Shown: positions 1 through 11,871, counted from the first letter of the stretch. The stretch is 64,000 nucleotides of DNA from Microbacterium pygmaeum (GCF_900100885.1 NZ_LT629692.1:1922001-1986000); one strand, 5' to 3'. A program made the numbers and translations. Notes: generated by a model not told the origin, from the letters alone.

Positions 1-261
1 GGCGTCCAGTTCGTCGTCGCTGACCCGCAGCACCCTTCCGACGACCTTGTCGCGGGGGTCGCCGGTGGGTCGCACGATCGGGTGCACGGCGAGGCCGGAC
101 AACTCGACCACCCGCGAGTCCTCGATCTCGGCGTAATCCACCGTGTAGCCGGGCAGCACGTCGTCCTCGCTCTGGACGATGCGTCCGAACGTGTCGCGCT
201 GCACGTCGGGCTGCTGCAGTGTTCCGTAGCTGAAGAGGAACTGATCGGGCTCTGCGCTCAC
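1..261 (-). CDS. Gamma-glutamylcyclotransferase-like (AIG2/GGCT fold) protein, partial
   Basis: Only the first 87 codons are in the window; the C-terminus lies beyond the left edge. The N-terminus carries Phe-Ser-Tyr-Gly-Thr-Leu, the substrate-loop signature (YGTL) of GGCT-like proteins, which in characterised members cyclise gamma-glutamyl amines or peptides. The following residues (pyroglutamyl-loop and beta-strand region with a Gly-Tyr pair near residue 40) fit the fold. The start is GTG; the only nearby upstream ATG is closed by an immediate stop. The catalytic Glu expected later in the chain is not visible here, so enzymatic activity cannot be judged. It is the last gene of a minus-strand run that begins with the alpha/beta hydrolase at 2768-3526. 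Confidence 0.8.
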   Translation of the reverse strand, partial: MSAEPDQFLFSYGTLQQPDVQRDTFGRIVQSEDDVLPGYTVDYAEIEDSRVVELSGLAVHPIVRPTGDPRDKVVGRVLRVSDDELDA

Positions 262-289
262 GGCATCAGGGTATCGAGCGCTCGTCCGC

Positions 290-1561
290 TCAGCCCAGCA
301 GCGCGTGCGCGATCGTAAAGATCAGCAATCCAGCGAGCGCACCGACCACGGTGCCGTTCAGCCTGATGTACTGCAGATCGCGACCGACCATGAGCTCGAT
401 CTTCTCCGTGGTCTCCTCGGCGTCCCACCGTTCCACGGTGTCCGTGATGATCGAGGCGATGTCGTGGCGGTAGCGGTCGACGAGGAACACCGCGGCATCC
501 GTCACCCATCCGTCCACGCGCCGCTGGAGCGCGGCATCCGTCGCCAGTCGTTCGCCGACCTCGCTCAATGCCTGCACCGCGCGAGCGCGGAGTCCGCTCC
601 CGGGATCGGCCAGCGCCTTCAGGAGGCCGGCCTTGGCCGTGTTCCATGCCTCGACGGCCAGCTCGCGCACCCGCGGGCTGTCGAAGAGCGTCGACTTGGC
701 GGCCTCGAGCCGTCCGATCGTGTCCGGATCGTGCTGCATGTTCTCGGCGAGGCGGGCGAGGTATCCGTCGATGGCGATGCGGGCCGGATGCCGGGGGTCG
801 GCCTGCACCGCGGAGATGAACTTGACCGCCTCGTTGTAGACGGTGTCATCCACCAGGCGGTGGGCGATCGACGGCACCCAGCCGGGCAGACGCCGCGAGA
901 CCAGGCCGGTGAAAGAAGCGTGGTTGGCGGCCAGCCAGGTCGCGATGCTGTCCACGCCGAGGTCGACCGCGCCGTGATGGGCGCCGGATTCGATGATGCG
1001 CTCGAGCCAGCCGCCCAGCGGCGGTGCCCATTCCGGGGAGATGAGGTGCTCGCGCGCGAGGTCGGTGATGACGTCCTGCACGTCGTCGTCGCTCAGTGCG
1101 TTGAGGATGCCGGTCGCCATCAGCGACCCCTCGGCCGCAACCCGCTCGGCGTGCGCGGGAACGCGCAGCCACTCGCCGAGCTTGGCCGCGATCGCCGTCT
1201 CCTCGAGCTTGGTGCGCACGACCTCGCCGCGCAGGAACTCCGTCTCCACGAACTCGCCGAGGGTGCGGCCGATCTCGTCCTTCCGGCTGGGGATGATCGC
1301 CGTGTGCGGGATGGGGATGCCGAGCGGATGCCGGAACAGCGCGGTCACCGCGAACCAGTCGGCCAGCGCGCCGACCATGCCGCCTTCCGCGAACGCGCGC
1401 ACGTACGCCAGCCAGGGGTACTGCTCCTGCAGGGTGAAGGCGACGACGAACAGTACCGCCATGAACAGCAGGGCGCCCAGGGCGACGCCCTTCATCACCC
1501 GCAGACCGCGCCGGCGTTCCTGGTCGGCGGGGGAGAGCAGCGCCGTCGGCGTCCGGGCCAT
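290..1561 (-). CDS. DUF445 family membrane protein (YjiN-like)
   Basis: A 423-residue protein with a hydrophobic segment near residues 23-45, a conserved Gly-Ala-Leu-Ala-Asp-Trp-Phe-Ala-Val stretch just after it, a long mostly helical soluble middle, and a second membrane segment at the extreme C-terminus. This two-anchor layout and the ADWFAVTALFRHP block are typical of DUF445. The family has no firmly established biochemical role. The ATG chosen overlaps the stop of the upstream acyl-CoA dehydrogenase gene as TGATG, so the two are probably translationally coupled. Longer in-frame starts exist inside the neighbouring gene but would add a non-conserved arginine-rich stretch. Confidence 0.85.
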   Translation of the reverse strand: MARTPTALLSPADQERRRGLRVMKGVALGALLFMAVLFVVAFTLQEQYPWLAYVRAFAEGGMVGALADWFAVTALFRHPLGIPIPHTAIIPSRKDEIGRTLGEFVETEFLRGEVVRTKLEETAIAAKLGEWLRVPAHAERVAAEGSLMATGILNALSDDDVQDVITDLAREHLISPEWAPPLGGWLERIIESGAHHGAVDLGVDSIATWLAANHASFTGLVSRRLPGWVPSIAHRLVDDTVYNEAVKFISAVQADPRHPARIAIDGYLARLAENMQHDPDTIGRLEAAKSTLFDSPRVRELAVEAWNTAKAGLLKALADPGSGLRARAVQALSEVGERLATDAALQRRVDGWVTDAAVFLVDRYRHDIASIITDTVERWDAEETTEKIELMVGRDLQYIRLNGTVVGALAGLLIFTIAHALLG

Positions 1562-2721
1562 CACGGCTCGACCGGTCCGAGCCACGCGCCGGCGACCGTG
1601 GCATGCGCGGACTCCGGGTCGGAGGGATGGAACCGACCCGCCAGGACGTCGCGGTACAGGCGGCTGAGCTCGCTCGAGGAGAAGTACGACGAGCCGCCGG
1701 CGACCAGCATCGCGTCGTCGACGACCTGCTTGGCCGTCGTCACTGCGCGGTGCTTGAGGCCCGACAGCAAGGCGAACCACTGGCCGCCGTGATCGGCGAT
1801 CCCGTCGACGTCACGGGCCAGCGCCTCGATCTGCGGCGGGAGCGCGTCGTAGGCCAGTGCCATGTCGGCCACCCGCCAGCGGATGTCCGGGTCGGACGCG
1901 TAGGTCTTCCCGGACTTCTTCGAGCGTCGGTGATGCGCGGTGGTCACGGCGAGCTCGAGCGCGCGCCGGGCGATGCCGGTGTAGACGGAGGCCAGGAGGA
2001 TCTCGAAGACGCTGAAGATGCCGAAGACGAGCGGGTCGGGGTTCGGTCCCGCAGCGATGCGGCGCACCACCCGGTCGGCGGGCGCCACGGCGGCGTGCAG
2101 CTCGGTGGTGCGCGACTGCGTCCCGCGCATGCCGAGGGTGTCCCAGTCGTCTCGGACGCGCACCGCGTCCGAGCGCGGGATGAAGGCGTAGACCATCTGC
2201 GGCGCGTCCGCGGACGTCGTGTCCAGGCCGTGCAGCCCCAGCTGCGTCCACACGGGGGCGAGCGAGGTGAAGATCTTGGTGCCGGTGAACGCGTACGAGC
2301 CGTCCGGCCGGGGCGTGGCATCCGTATCGCTCCCGAACAGCACGAGGTCGTTGCCGGCTTCGCTGATGCCGAAGGCGAAGACTTCGCCGGCGACCGCTCC
2401 CTCCTGCACGAAGCGCAGGTCGTCGATGCCGCGATCGGCGAGCACCTTCGCCACGCCCGTCCAGACCAGGTGCATGTTGATCGCGAGCGCGGTCGCGGGG
2501 GCTGCGCCGGCGAGCCGTTGCTGCAGAGCGGATGCCTCGGCCAGGCTCAGTCCCGCGCCGCCGAGCTCACCAGGAACGAGGATCGACAGGTACCCCGCCG
2601 CCTGGAGGTCTGCCAGATCGGCGTCCGGGAACGAGTTCTCCTGATCGTGCGCCGCCGCCCGCGACCGCACGCGCTCGAGGAGATCATCGGGCAGGTGGGT
2701 GCGGGGATCGAAAGAGCTCAC
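1561..2721 (-). CDS. Acyl-CoA dehydrogenase family protein
   Basis: A 386-residue flavoprotein of the acyl-CoA dehydrogenase/monooxygenase superfamily. The N-terminal helical domain (about 1-110), a beta-barrel middle with Phe-Gly-Ile-Ser-Glu-Ala-Gly and a substrate/FAD region Thr-Gly-Thr-Lys-Ile-Phe near residue 145, and a C-terminal helical bundle are all present. The family oxidises acyl-CoAs or related substrates using FAD; the substrate here is not evident. I prefer GTG at 2721, which has GGGAG nine to ten bases upstream; another GTG 30 bases earlier lacks this. Its stop overlaps the DUF445 start. Confidence 0.85.
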   Translation of the reverse strand: MSSFDPRTHLPDDLLERVRSRAAAHDQENSFPDADLADLQAAGYLSILVPGELGGAGLSLAEASALQQRLAGAAPATALAINMHLVWTGVAKVLADRGIDDLRFVQEGAVAGEVFAFGISEAGNDLVLFGSDTDATPRPDGSYAFTGTKIFTSLAPVWTQLGLHGLDTTSADAPQMVYAFIPRSDAVRVRDDWDTLGMRGTQSRTTELHAAVAPADRVVRRIAAGPNPDPLVFGIFSVFEILLASVYTGIARRALELAVTTAHHRRSKKSGKTYASDPDIRWRVADMALAYDALPPQIEALARDVDGIADHGGQWFALLSGLKHRAVTTAKQVVDDAMLVAGGSSYFSSSELSRLYRDVLAGRFHPSDPESAHATVAGAWLGPVEP

Positions 2722-2767
2722 GATCTCATTCTCCCGTGATGAGGCCGCCACGCGGCCCTGCGCGCCC

Positions 2768-3526
2768 TCAGTCCTCGAGCACTCGCAGGAATCGGGCGAT
2801 CGTCTCGTCCGGTTTGTCCCGATGCGGGGAGTGGCCGGCGCCGACGATCACCGACATCGAGATCGCCGGGTTGGCCAGCACCTCGGAGGCGAGCGGCTCG
2901 GTGAAGATCGAGTACACCTCGGGATCCGAGGCGATGACGTGGGTCGGCATGCTCAGCCGGGCTGCGGCACCGCGCACGTCCCAGTCGCTGTTCTGGATGC
3001 TGGTCTGCTCGACCGCCCATCGGCTCGCCTGCTGCGCCGACAAGGCCTTCAGTTCGACGTCCTGCTCGTGCCAGTGCGGGTGCTCTGCGCGCACGGCGTC
3101 CTCGGACGGGTCGGCGAAGGACCGCTCTTGACTCTCCCGCACGACTGCCCGGTCACGGTCGGCGAGATGGATCGCGGGATCGATGAGGACGAGGCGCGCG
3201 GTCCATGCGGGGTGGGCCGCCGCGGCGACCGTCGCGGCGGCACCGCCCAGGGAGTGGGCGACGACCAGGTCCCACGGGCGACCGTCCGCAGCGGTGATCG
3301 CAGCGAGATCGGCGGCGTACGCGTCGATCGTGTAGTCCAGGGTGCGCGGGGCCGTTCCGTGGCCGCGGAGGTCCACGGCATCCGCTCTCCATCCCGCCTC
3401 GGCCAGCGCCACACCGTATCGCCACATCAGCGGCCCGTTGGAGCCGAGCCCGTGGACGAGGAGGGCGCGACGGTCGGCGGAAGGATCGCCCCACGAGATC
3501 GTGGGCAGCGTCACGGCAGCGGTCAT
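2768..3526 (-). CDS. Alpha/beta-fold hydrolase
   Basis: A 252-residue alpha/beta hydrolase. The oxyanion-hole motif His-Gly-Leu-Gly is near residue 25, the nucleophile elbow is Ala-His-Ser-Leu-Gly-Gly with Ser92, and the catalytic His is in Gly-Ala-Gly-His-Ser near residue 232. The substrate is unknown. A TACGCT hexamer sits six bases before the ATG and there is no Shine-Dalgarno sequence, suggesting a leaderless transcript. The gene diverges from the small protein at 3582. Confidence 0.85.
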   Translation of the reverse strand: MTAAVTLPTISWGDPSADRRALLVHGLGSNGPLMWRYGVALAEAGWRADAVDLRGHGTAPRTLDYTIDAYAADLAAITAADGRPWDLVVAHSLGGAAATVAAAAHPAWTARLVLIDPAIHLADRDRAVVRESQERSFADPSEDAVRAEHPHWHEQDVELKALSAQQASRWAVEQTSIQNSDWDVRGAAARLSMPTHVIASDPEVYSIFTEPLASEVLANPAISMSVIVGAGHSPHRDKPDETIARFLRVLED

Positions 3527-3581
3527 GCCCTCAGCGTACGGGCGGCCCGGGCAATGCCCGGGACGGGCGAGAATTGTTGTC

Positions 3582-3986
3582 ATGATCTCGACGGACATGG
3601 CAGTGTCACTACGCGCGGCGGGGCTGGCGTGGCATCCGCGCTCGGGTGACCGGTTCCAGTTGAACGAGCCCGAGTTCGAGGCGGACGTCTTCACGGTCAG
3701 CGAGATGACCATCGAGCCGCGCGAGTATCCGACCGGGAAGATCCTCGCCTTCAACGGGACCACCGAATGGGCGCTGGACTCGGTCGCCCTCGAGGACGCG
3801 CTGTGGCTCCCTCGGGAGGATCAGCTGCGCGAGCTGCTGCGCGGCGCGTTCCGGTCGCTGCGGCGTCTGGAGGACTCGTATGAGGTGGCGATCACGGTGC
3901 GCGGCGAGGAGTTCTCCTTCGAGCACCCCGAGCCCGCCGATGCCTACGCCTTCGCCGTCCTCGAGCTGCTGGGCCGCATCGCCTGA
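3582..3986 (+). CDS. Conserved actinobacterial protein of unknown function (often labelled pilus assembly CpaE-like)
   Basis: A 134-residue acidic soluble protein. From memory, close relatives occur throughout Microbacteriaceae and some database entries call them CpaE-like, but the chain has none of the P-loop or receiver-domain features of CpaE, so I do not assign a pilus role. The first ATG (3582) gives Met-Ile-Ser-Thr-Asp-Met; the second Met, five codons later, is also possible because neither has a strong ribosome binding site. It is monocistronic, flanked by a divergent hydrolase and a convergent dioxygenase-like gene. Confidence 0.7.
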   Translation: MISTDMAVSLRAAGLAWHPRSGDRFQLNEPEFEADVFTVSEMTIEPREYPTGKILAFNGTTEWALDSVALEDALWLPREDQLRELLRGAFRSLRRLEDSYEVAITVRGEEFSFEHPEPADAYAFAVLELLGRIA

Positions 3987-4006
3987 CCGGAGCCGGGCAT
4001 GCCGGA

Positions 4007-4927
4007 TCACACGCCGATCGTGAGCGAGGCGGTGTAGCCCTGCGCGACGGAGCCCGCCATGGTGGCGATCTGATGGATGCCGCCGTCCTCGCCGAACACG
4101 TTGTCGCTCTGCAGCGAGACCTGCGAGGCGTTGCGCACGCTCTGCTCGTAGCCGCCGGTCGCGTAGACGAGGGCGTTCGTCTCGTCAGGGAGCGCGATCT
4201 GACTCGTCTTGACGATCGGACCGGAGGCGACGGCGGTCTCGACGCTGTCGTACACCTCGAAGTGGATGTGCGGCCAGCGGCCGGAATAGCACGCGGGGTA
4301 AATGGACGTGAAGGTCACCGTCCCATTCGCGTCGGTGGCCTGCACACCGCGCAGGTAGTTCTCGTTCTCGACTCCGGCGCTGTACAGCGAGTAGTTGCCT
4401 GCCTGGTCGCAGTGCCAGAGGTAGACCCCCTTGCCCGCCAGTGCCTGACCTGTCGCCGCATCGCGCACCGTCAGCGCGATCGTCAGGGGGACGCCCTGCG
4501 CGACCGTCGAGGATGAGCCGAAGCTCGACCGGATGTCGCTGCGCACGATCCCCGACTCCGCCAGGACGTTCACGCCGTTGGAGCCGTCTGCTGGGTAGGG
4601 TCCGCCCGTCTCGTCGGGAACCTCGTCGAGCGGGCCGGATGCTACGGCGGTGGCGCTCGAAGTGGGTGTCGGTGTCGGGGTCGCCGTTGCGGTCTGCGTC
4701 GCGGTCGGCGACGCGGTGGCGCCGGAGTCGGATGCCACCCCGCACGCCGCCAGCAGCGAGGTCAGTGCCACGCCGCCGAAGATGCCGAGGGCGCGACGAC
4801 GGTTGATCATCGTCTGCACGTCGTAGACGAGACCGCGGTGGTCCTCGTCGATGACCTCTCCGTTCTCGTCCAGCCAGCGAGGGTCCAGGTCGGGGCGGTC
4901 GTCGGTGCGGGGTTCGGTTGCGCTCAT
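4007..4927 (-). CDS. Secreted/lipoprotein intradiol-dioxygenase-like protein
   Basis: A 306-residue protein with a cytosolic leader of about 40 residues, then Arg-Arg-Arg, a hydrophobic stretch and a lipobox-like Leu-Ala-Ala-Cys (Cys62), followed by a Thr/Pro-rich linker (about 70-95). The rest matches the intradiol ring-cleavage dioxygenase fold: a Trp-His-Cys-Asp segment near 171 and Trp-Pro-His-Ile-His-Phe near 219-223, giving candidate Fe(III) ligands Tyr179, Tyr210, His220 and His222. Cytosolic family members cleave catechols; this exported type is of uncertain substrate. The arginines before the hydrophobic stretch suggest Tat export with lipidation, which is inference. No aromatic-degradation genes flank it. 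Confidence 0.8.
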   Translation of the reverse strand: MSATEPRTDDRPDLDPRWLDENGEVIDEDHRGLVYDVQTMINRRRALGIFGGVALTSLLAACGVASDSGATASPTATQTATATPTPTPTSSATAVASGPLDEVPDETGGPYPADGSNGVNVLAESGIVRSDIRSSFGSSSTVAQGVPLTIALTVRDAATGQALAGKGVYLWHCDQAGNYSLYSAGVENENYLRGVQATDANGTVTFTSIYPACYSGRWPHIHFEVYDSVETAVASGPIVKTSQIALPDETNALVYATGGYEQSVRNASQVSLQSDNVFGEDGGIHQIATMAGSVAQGYTASLTIGV

Positions 4928-4994
4928 GAGACCAGCAGACGACACGTCGCTATGCGCTGCCTATGACGACCCTGTGCCGCGGTTCTGCATTCGT

Positions 4995-6200
4995 TCAGGT
5001 GATCGTGGACACCGGCTCGGTGTCCGGGATCGGGCTGGGGTCGCGATGCCGCAGGTCGGGGAAGCCGCGCACGAACAGGGCGGCGACGGCGAATCCTGCG
5101 ACGGCGAAGGCGGTGGCCGCCCAGTACGCGCCCTGCGCACCCACGCCGTCGATGAGGAAGCCGGCGGTCGCCGAGCCCGCCGCCGCGCCGATCAGCTGAC
5201 CGGTGCCGACCCAGCCGTAGGCCTCCGCAGTGTCGCTGAACTTCACGCTCGCGGAGGTCATCGCGAACACGACGGCCAGGGCGGGGGCAATGCCGATGCC
5301 GGCGAGGAACAGCGTGCCGCCGAGCCAGAAGATGTTCAGCGAGAACATCGTGAGACTCAGCCCCACTGCCACGATGGCCAGACGGCGGGCCATCGCCCAG
5401 CGTCCGATGGGGATGTGGCCGAAGCTCAGTCCGCCGGTCAGGCTCCCGATCGAGAAGACGGCCAGGACCAGGCCGGCTTCGAGCCCGCCGTGATCGAAGG
5501 TGGCCACGACGCCGGCCTCGACCGCCGAGCATGCGCCGATCAGGAGGAATCCGACCACGGTGGCCAGGAGCACCGGGGGCTTGGTGAGCACTTTGCCCAG
5601 GCTCCGGCGGCTGCGCGGGATGCGGACGCGGCCGAGCTCGGGGGAGAGGATGAACCACGAGCCGCCGCCGACCAGGATCACCACGATCAGCAGCAGCGCC
5701 TGCACCGTGCCGACCTGCGTCGCGACGAGGGTGATGACCACCGGAGCGACGATCCAGATGATCTCCTGCAGCGAGGCATCCAGGGAGAACAGCGGGGTGA
5801 GCTGGCGGGAGTTGACCATCTTCGGGTAGATCGTGCGCACCGCCGACTGGACGGGCGGCGTCGACAGCCCGGCGATCACTCCGAGGGCCATGTACGCCGG
5901 GACGGCGAGCTGCGCCAGCGCGATCGCCGTGACCGCCAGCGCGCAGACCACCAGGGTGAGCGTGAGGACCCGGCGCATGCCCCAGCGGCCCATCCAGCGG
6001 CTTGTGACCGGACCGGCGACGGCCTGACCGACCGACGTCGCCGCCAGCACCAGGCCCGCAGCGCCGTATGAGCCGGTGACGTGCTCGATGTGCAGCAGGA
6101 TGGCCAGGCTCATCATCCCGTTCGGGAATCGGGCGGTCAGCTGCGCGGCCATGATGCGCCCCACGCCGGGCGTGCGCAGAAGATCCCGGTAGCCCGCCAC
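4995..6200 (-). CDS. MFS transporter
   Basis: A 401-residue, very hydrophobic protein with about 12 predicted membrane helices and the Arg-Trp-Met-Gly-Arg-Trp-Gly loop between helices 2 and 3 that corresponds to the MFS motif A region. The two-halves arrangement is split by a cytosolic loop with an Arg-Ser-Arg-Arg cluster near residue 200. The substrate cannot be inferred. The start is GTG; TAGCGT ends six bases upstream and no Shine-Dalgarno sequence is present, consistent with leaderless expression. Confidence 0.85.
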   Translation of the reverse strand: MAGYRDLLRTPGVGRIMAAQLTARFPNGMMSLAILLHIEHVTGSYGAAGLVLAATSVGQAVAGPVTSRWMGRWGMRRVLTLTLVVCALAVTAIALAQLAVPAYMALGVIAGLSTPPVQSAVRTIYPKMVNSRQLTPLFSLDASLQEIIWIVAPVVITLVATQVGTVQALLLIVVILVGGGSWFILSPELGRVRIPRSRRSLGKVLTKPPVLLATVVGFLLIGACSAVEAGVVATFDHGGLEAGLVLAVFSIGSLTGGLSFGHIPIGRWAMARRLAIVAVGLSLTMFSLNIFWLGGTLFLAGIGIAPALAVVFAMTSASVKFSDTAEAYGWVGTGQLIGAAAGSATAGFLIDGVGAQGAYWAATAFAVAGFAVAALFVRGFPDLRHRDPSPIPDTEPVSTIT

Positions 6201-6570
6201 CCGTCCACGCTAGCCCTCCGGGTTGCCGCGCGCGACACGCCGCGACACGCCCGTCGCGCATTCCACAGGCGAATCCGATGTCGGTGGGGATCCCTAGCGT
6301 CCAAGGTGTGGAGGGCTGCCGCGAACGCCGGGGCGCGGCATCCGATTCCAGCGTGATTCAGGGATTTTTCAGGTTCGCGAATCCACCCGCCGCCTGTGGA
6401 TGAATCGGTGGACAACCTGTGTTGTATCTGGGGAGGGCGGTGGAAAACTACACAGATGTAACTACTAGCCCTTGTGGTGCTATCGAATGTCGGTACCCAT
6501 ATGTAGTATTGGACTCCCCGGTGGGGGTGCTACCGGAAACACAGACTGATTGAGGGAGAAACGGGTCACC
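6201..6570. other. 370-bp intergenic region between the MFS gene and nrdH
   Basis: No credible gene is present. The left end holds the MFS promoter (TAGCGT on the minus strand, 6207-6212). The right half is markedly less GC-rich than its surroundings and holds the nrd control region. Besides the two candidate NrdR boxes there is a perfect 5-bp inverted repeat with a 4-base spacer (ACAAC-CTGT-GTTGT, 6412-6425). The rest shows nothing I can name. Confidence 0.6.
6462..6509 (+). promoter_or_regulatory. Candidate tandem NrdR boxes upstream of nrdHIEF
   Basis: Two imperfect matches to the published 16-bp NrdR consensus (acaCwAtATaTwGwgt) lie at 6462-6477 (plus strand, outer CTA and TTGTG conserved) and 6494-6509 (minus strand, ACTA and ATAT conserved). 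Their centres are 32 bp apart, about three helical turns, which is the spacing usual for paired NrdR boxes. Each single match is weak; the pairing and location before a class Ib RNR operon make the call. NrdR itself is not in the window. Confidence 0.5.
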
Positions 6571-6804
6571 ATGGCGATCACCGTCTACACAAAGCCCGCG
6601 TGCGTGCAGTGCACGGCAACCTACCGCGCGCTGGATTCCAAGGGCATCGAATACGACGTGCTGGACCTCTCGCAGGACCCGGCGGCGCTCGAGCAGGTCA
6701 AGGCGCTCGGCTACCTGCAGGCGCCGGTCGTCATCACCGATGAGGACCACTGGTCGGGCTTCCGTCCCGACAAGATCGACGAGCTCGCCAGCCGCCTGGC
6801 CTGA
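6571..6804 (+). CDS. nrdH: Glutaredoxin-like protein NrdH
   Basis: A 77-residue redoxin that delivers electrons to class Ib ribonucleotide reductase NrdE, itself reduced by thioredoxin reductase. The redox-active pair is Cys11-Val-Gln-Cys14, the NrdH-type CVQC, and a Trp-Ser-Gly-Phe-Arg-Pro segment near residue 60 is diagnostic of NrdH. The ATG follows a GGGAGA sequence. It is the first gene of nrdHIEF, two bases before nrdI. Confidence 0.97.
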   Translation: MAITVYTKPACVQCTATYRALDSKGIEYDVLDLSQDPAALEQVKALGYLQAPVVITDEDHWSGFRPDKIDELASRLA

Positions 6805-6806
6805 CG

Positions 6807-7258
6807 ATGGCTGCTTCGGTCGCCGTGCGTCAGCGCAGCGCGACCGAAGGAACCGGCCGCGCTGCGCCGCTGATCGTCTACTTCTCGAGCGTGTCCGGCA
6901 ACACCGCGCGGTTCGTCGAGAAGCTCGGACTCCGCGCTACGCGAATCCCCCTGCATCCATCCGACCAGCCGCTGGTCGTGAACGAGCCGTTCGTCCTCGT
7001 CACCCCCACCTACGGCGGCGGACAGGGCCGAGGGGAGGAGCGGGGAGCCGTACCCAAGCAGGTCATCCGATTCCTCAATGATGAGCGCAATCGGCAACAG
7101 ATCCGCGGAGTCATCTCCGCGGGGAACACGAATTTCGGCGAACACTTCGGTATCGCCGGCGAGATCATCAGCCGCAAGTGCTCCGTGCCGCACTTGTATC
7201 GGCTCGAACTTTTCGGCACGCCCGAAGACGTCGAACGCGTCAACGAAGGATTGGAACG

Positions 7259-7277
<19 letters not shown>
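6807..7277 (+). CDS. nrdI: Flavodoxin-like NrdI, class Ib RNR activase
   Basis: A 156-residue FMN protein that supplies the oxidant for assembling the dimanganese-tyrosyl radical cofactor of NrdF. The FMN phosphate loop is Phe-Ser-Ser-Val-Ser-Gly-Asn-Thr near residue 27, and the Pro-Thr-Tyr-Gly-Gly-Gly loop near 68 and Gly-Asn-Thr-Asn-Phe-Gly near 114 are typical. An N-terminal extension of about 20 residues precedes the fold. The end overlaps the preferred nrdE start by 19 bases. Confidence 0.96.
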
Positions 7278-10430
<3,153 letters not shown>

Positions 10431-10433
10431 CGT

Positions 10434-10460
10434 CCCGACGAATCACCCGTCGGGTGTTTC
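10434..10460 (+). terminator. Terminator-like hairpin after nrdF
   Basis: CCCGACG (10434-10440) pairs perfectly with CGTCGGG (10448-10454) across a seven-base loop and is followed by TGTTTC. The U tract is short, as common in high-GC actinobacteria. It starts three bases after the nrdF stop. Confidence 0.65.
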
Positions 10461-10682
10461 ACGACAGTCTGTCGCGGAGAGCGCCCACACGGTATCGTGG
10501 TCATCGGACCGAGATGCTTTGATCCCAGACCCTGATCTGGCGTATCGGCGTCTACCGCGATTGTCTGCGTCGCGGATGCTCCTGGCTGTCCTCGGTTTCC
10601 GTCGTTCCCCAGACGGCCCGGGAAGCCGAGGAAGTCAGGCCTCAGGCGTGCATTCCGGACACCGTTCTGACACGGTGGAGGC

Positions 10683-11513
10683 ATGACGGATGACACTCCT
10701 GTGACCACGTCCACGTCGACCGGTTACGTCGAGTTCGATGCGCTCCGCCTCTACTACGAAGTGCACGGCGAGGGCGGGACACCGCTCGTCCTCCTGCACG
10801 GCGGACTGTTCGACATCGACCAGCAGTTCGGCTCGCTGATCGCCGATCTGTCCGCCGAGCGCCGAGTGGTCGCCATCGATTTCCAGGGCCACGGCCGCAC
10901 GAACGACATCGACCGCCCGTTCGGTGCGGCAGCCTTCGCCGGCGACGTGCTCGGCGTCCTCGACTTCCTCGGCATCGAGCGGGCTGACGTCTTCGGATTC
11001 AGCATCGGGGGAGCGGTCGCCCTCGAACTCGCGATCGAGCACCCGGAACGCGTCCGGCGGCTCATCGTCTCGTCGACGACCTTCGCCGCGTCGGGCATGC
11101 GCGGTTCCGAGAACGCAGCGGCCGTCGGCGCGATGACGGTGGACATGATCGCCGGCTCGCCGATGGAGTCGGCCTACCTCGCGAAGTCGCCGCACCCCGA
11201 CCTCGACCACCTCCAGGGGCTGCTCGACAAGCTCGGCGCGTCCTACGCGGGTGGGTTCCCGGACCGCACGCCGGAGGAGATCACCGGTATCCAGGCGCCG
11301 ACCCTCATCACGGTCGGCGACGCTGACATGGTCTCGCTGGAGCATGCCGTGGAATTCCTGCGCCTGCGCGGCGGAGACGTCAACGGCGACTTCGACGGCG
11401 TGCCCGCCTCGCAGCTGGCCGTGTTCCCCGGCACGTCGCACTTCTTCGGAATCGCCCGGACCGACCTCGTCCGCGACGTCGTCCTCGGCTTCCTCGACGC
11501 CCCGGAGTCCTGA
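10683..11513 (+). CDS. Alpha/beta-fold hydrolase
   Basis: A 276-residue alpha/beta hydrolase. The oxyanion region is Leu-Leu-His-Gly-Gly near residue 37, the nucleophile elbow is Gly-Phe-Ser-Ile-Gly-Gly with Ser107, and the catalytic His is in Gly-Thr-Ser-His-Phe-Phe near 255. An ATG with GGTGGAGG just upstream fixes the start. No pathway neighbours indicate the substrate. It runs convergently into the zinc-finger gene, with four bases between the stops. Confidence 0.85.
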   Translation: MTDDTPVTTSTSTGYVEFDALRLYYEVHGEGGTPLVLLHGGLFDIDQQFGSLIADLSAERRVVAIDFQGHGRTNDIDRPFGAAAFAGDVLGVLDFLGIERADVFGFSIGGAVALELAIEHPERVRRLIVSSTTFAASGMRGSENAAAVGAMTVDMIAGSPMESAYLAKSPHPDLDHLQGLLDKLGASYAGGFPDRTPEEITGIQAPTLITVGDADMVSLEHAVEFLRLRGGDVNGDFDGVPASQLAVFPGTSHFFGIARTDLVRDVVLGFLDAPES

Positions 11514-11517
11514 CCCG

Positions 11518-11871
11518 CTATCGCGAGAGCAGATCCTCCCAGTCGGCGGGCAGGCGATCCGCCGGTCCGGGGACGGACTGATCGGCGGGATGCGCGTCGG
11601 GCGCTGCGAGACGGGGGCCGCGCAGCATCCGCTCCTCGACGAAGTCCCAGTACCAGTCCTCACCGGGTTCGAAGCTCTGCATCAAGCGGTGGCCGGACGC
11701 GTGGAAGTGCGCGGTGCCGTGCTTGTTCAGCGAGTCATCGCAGCATCCGACGTGGCCGCAGAGTGCGCAGCGCCGCAGGTGAACCCACCAGCTGCCTGAT
11801 TCGTCGCACTCGAGGCATCCGTTCCCGCTCGGCGCGGCGGCGGGATCGATGAAGTCGCTCAGCTCGGTCAT
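11518..11871 (-). CDS. UBP-type zinc finger domain-containing protein
   Basis: A 117-residue protein. Residues about 18-66 form a UBP-type (ZnF-UBP) zinc finger: Cys-x2-Cys, a Cys-x2-Cys-Gly-His block, Cys-Cys-Asp and two His-rich turns ending Ala-Ser-Gly-His. In eukaryotes the fold binds free ubiquitin C-termini. Bacterial stand-alone versions have no established ligand. Residues after about 85 are low-complexity and likely disordered. Confidence 0.85.
   Translation of the reverse strand: MTELSDFIDPAAAPSGNGCLECDESGSWWVHLRRCALCGHVGCCDDSLNKHGTAHFHASGHRLMQSFEPGEDWYWDFVEERMLRGPRLAAPDAHPADQSVPGPADRLPADWEDLLSR

Noticed and set aside
305..1792. Long open frame antisense to the DUF445 gene
   Set aside because: It mirrors the codon structure of the opposite gene, is rich in Arg/His/Asp/Gly without domain features, and reflects high GC rather than coding.
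6395..6403. TGTGGATGA, similar to a DnaA box, upstream of nrdH
   Set aside because: A single 8/9 match in isolation is expected by chance and no cluster or DnaA-related gene supports it.
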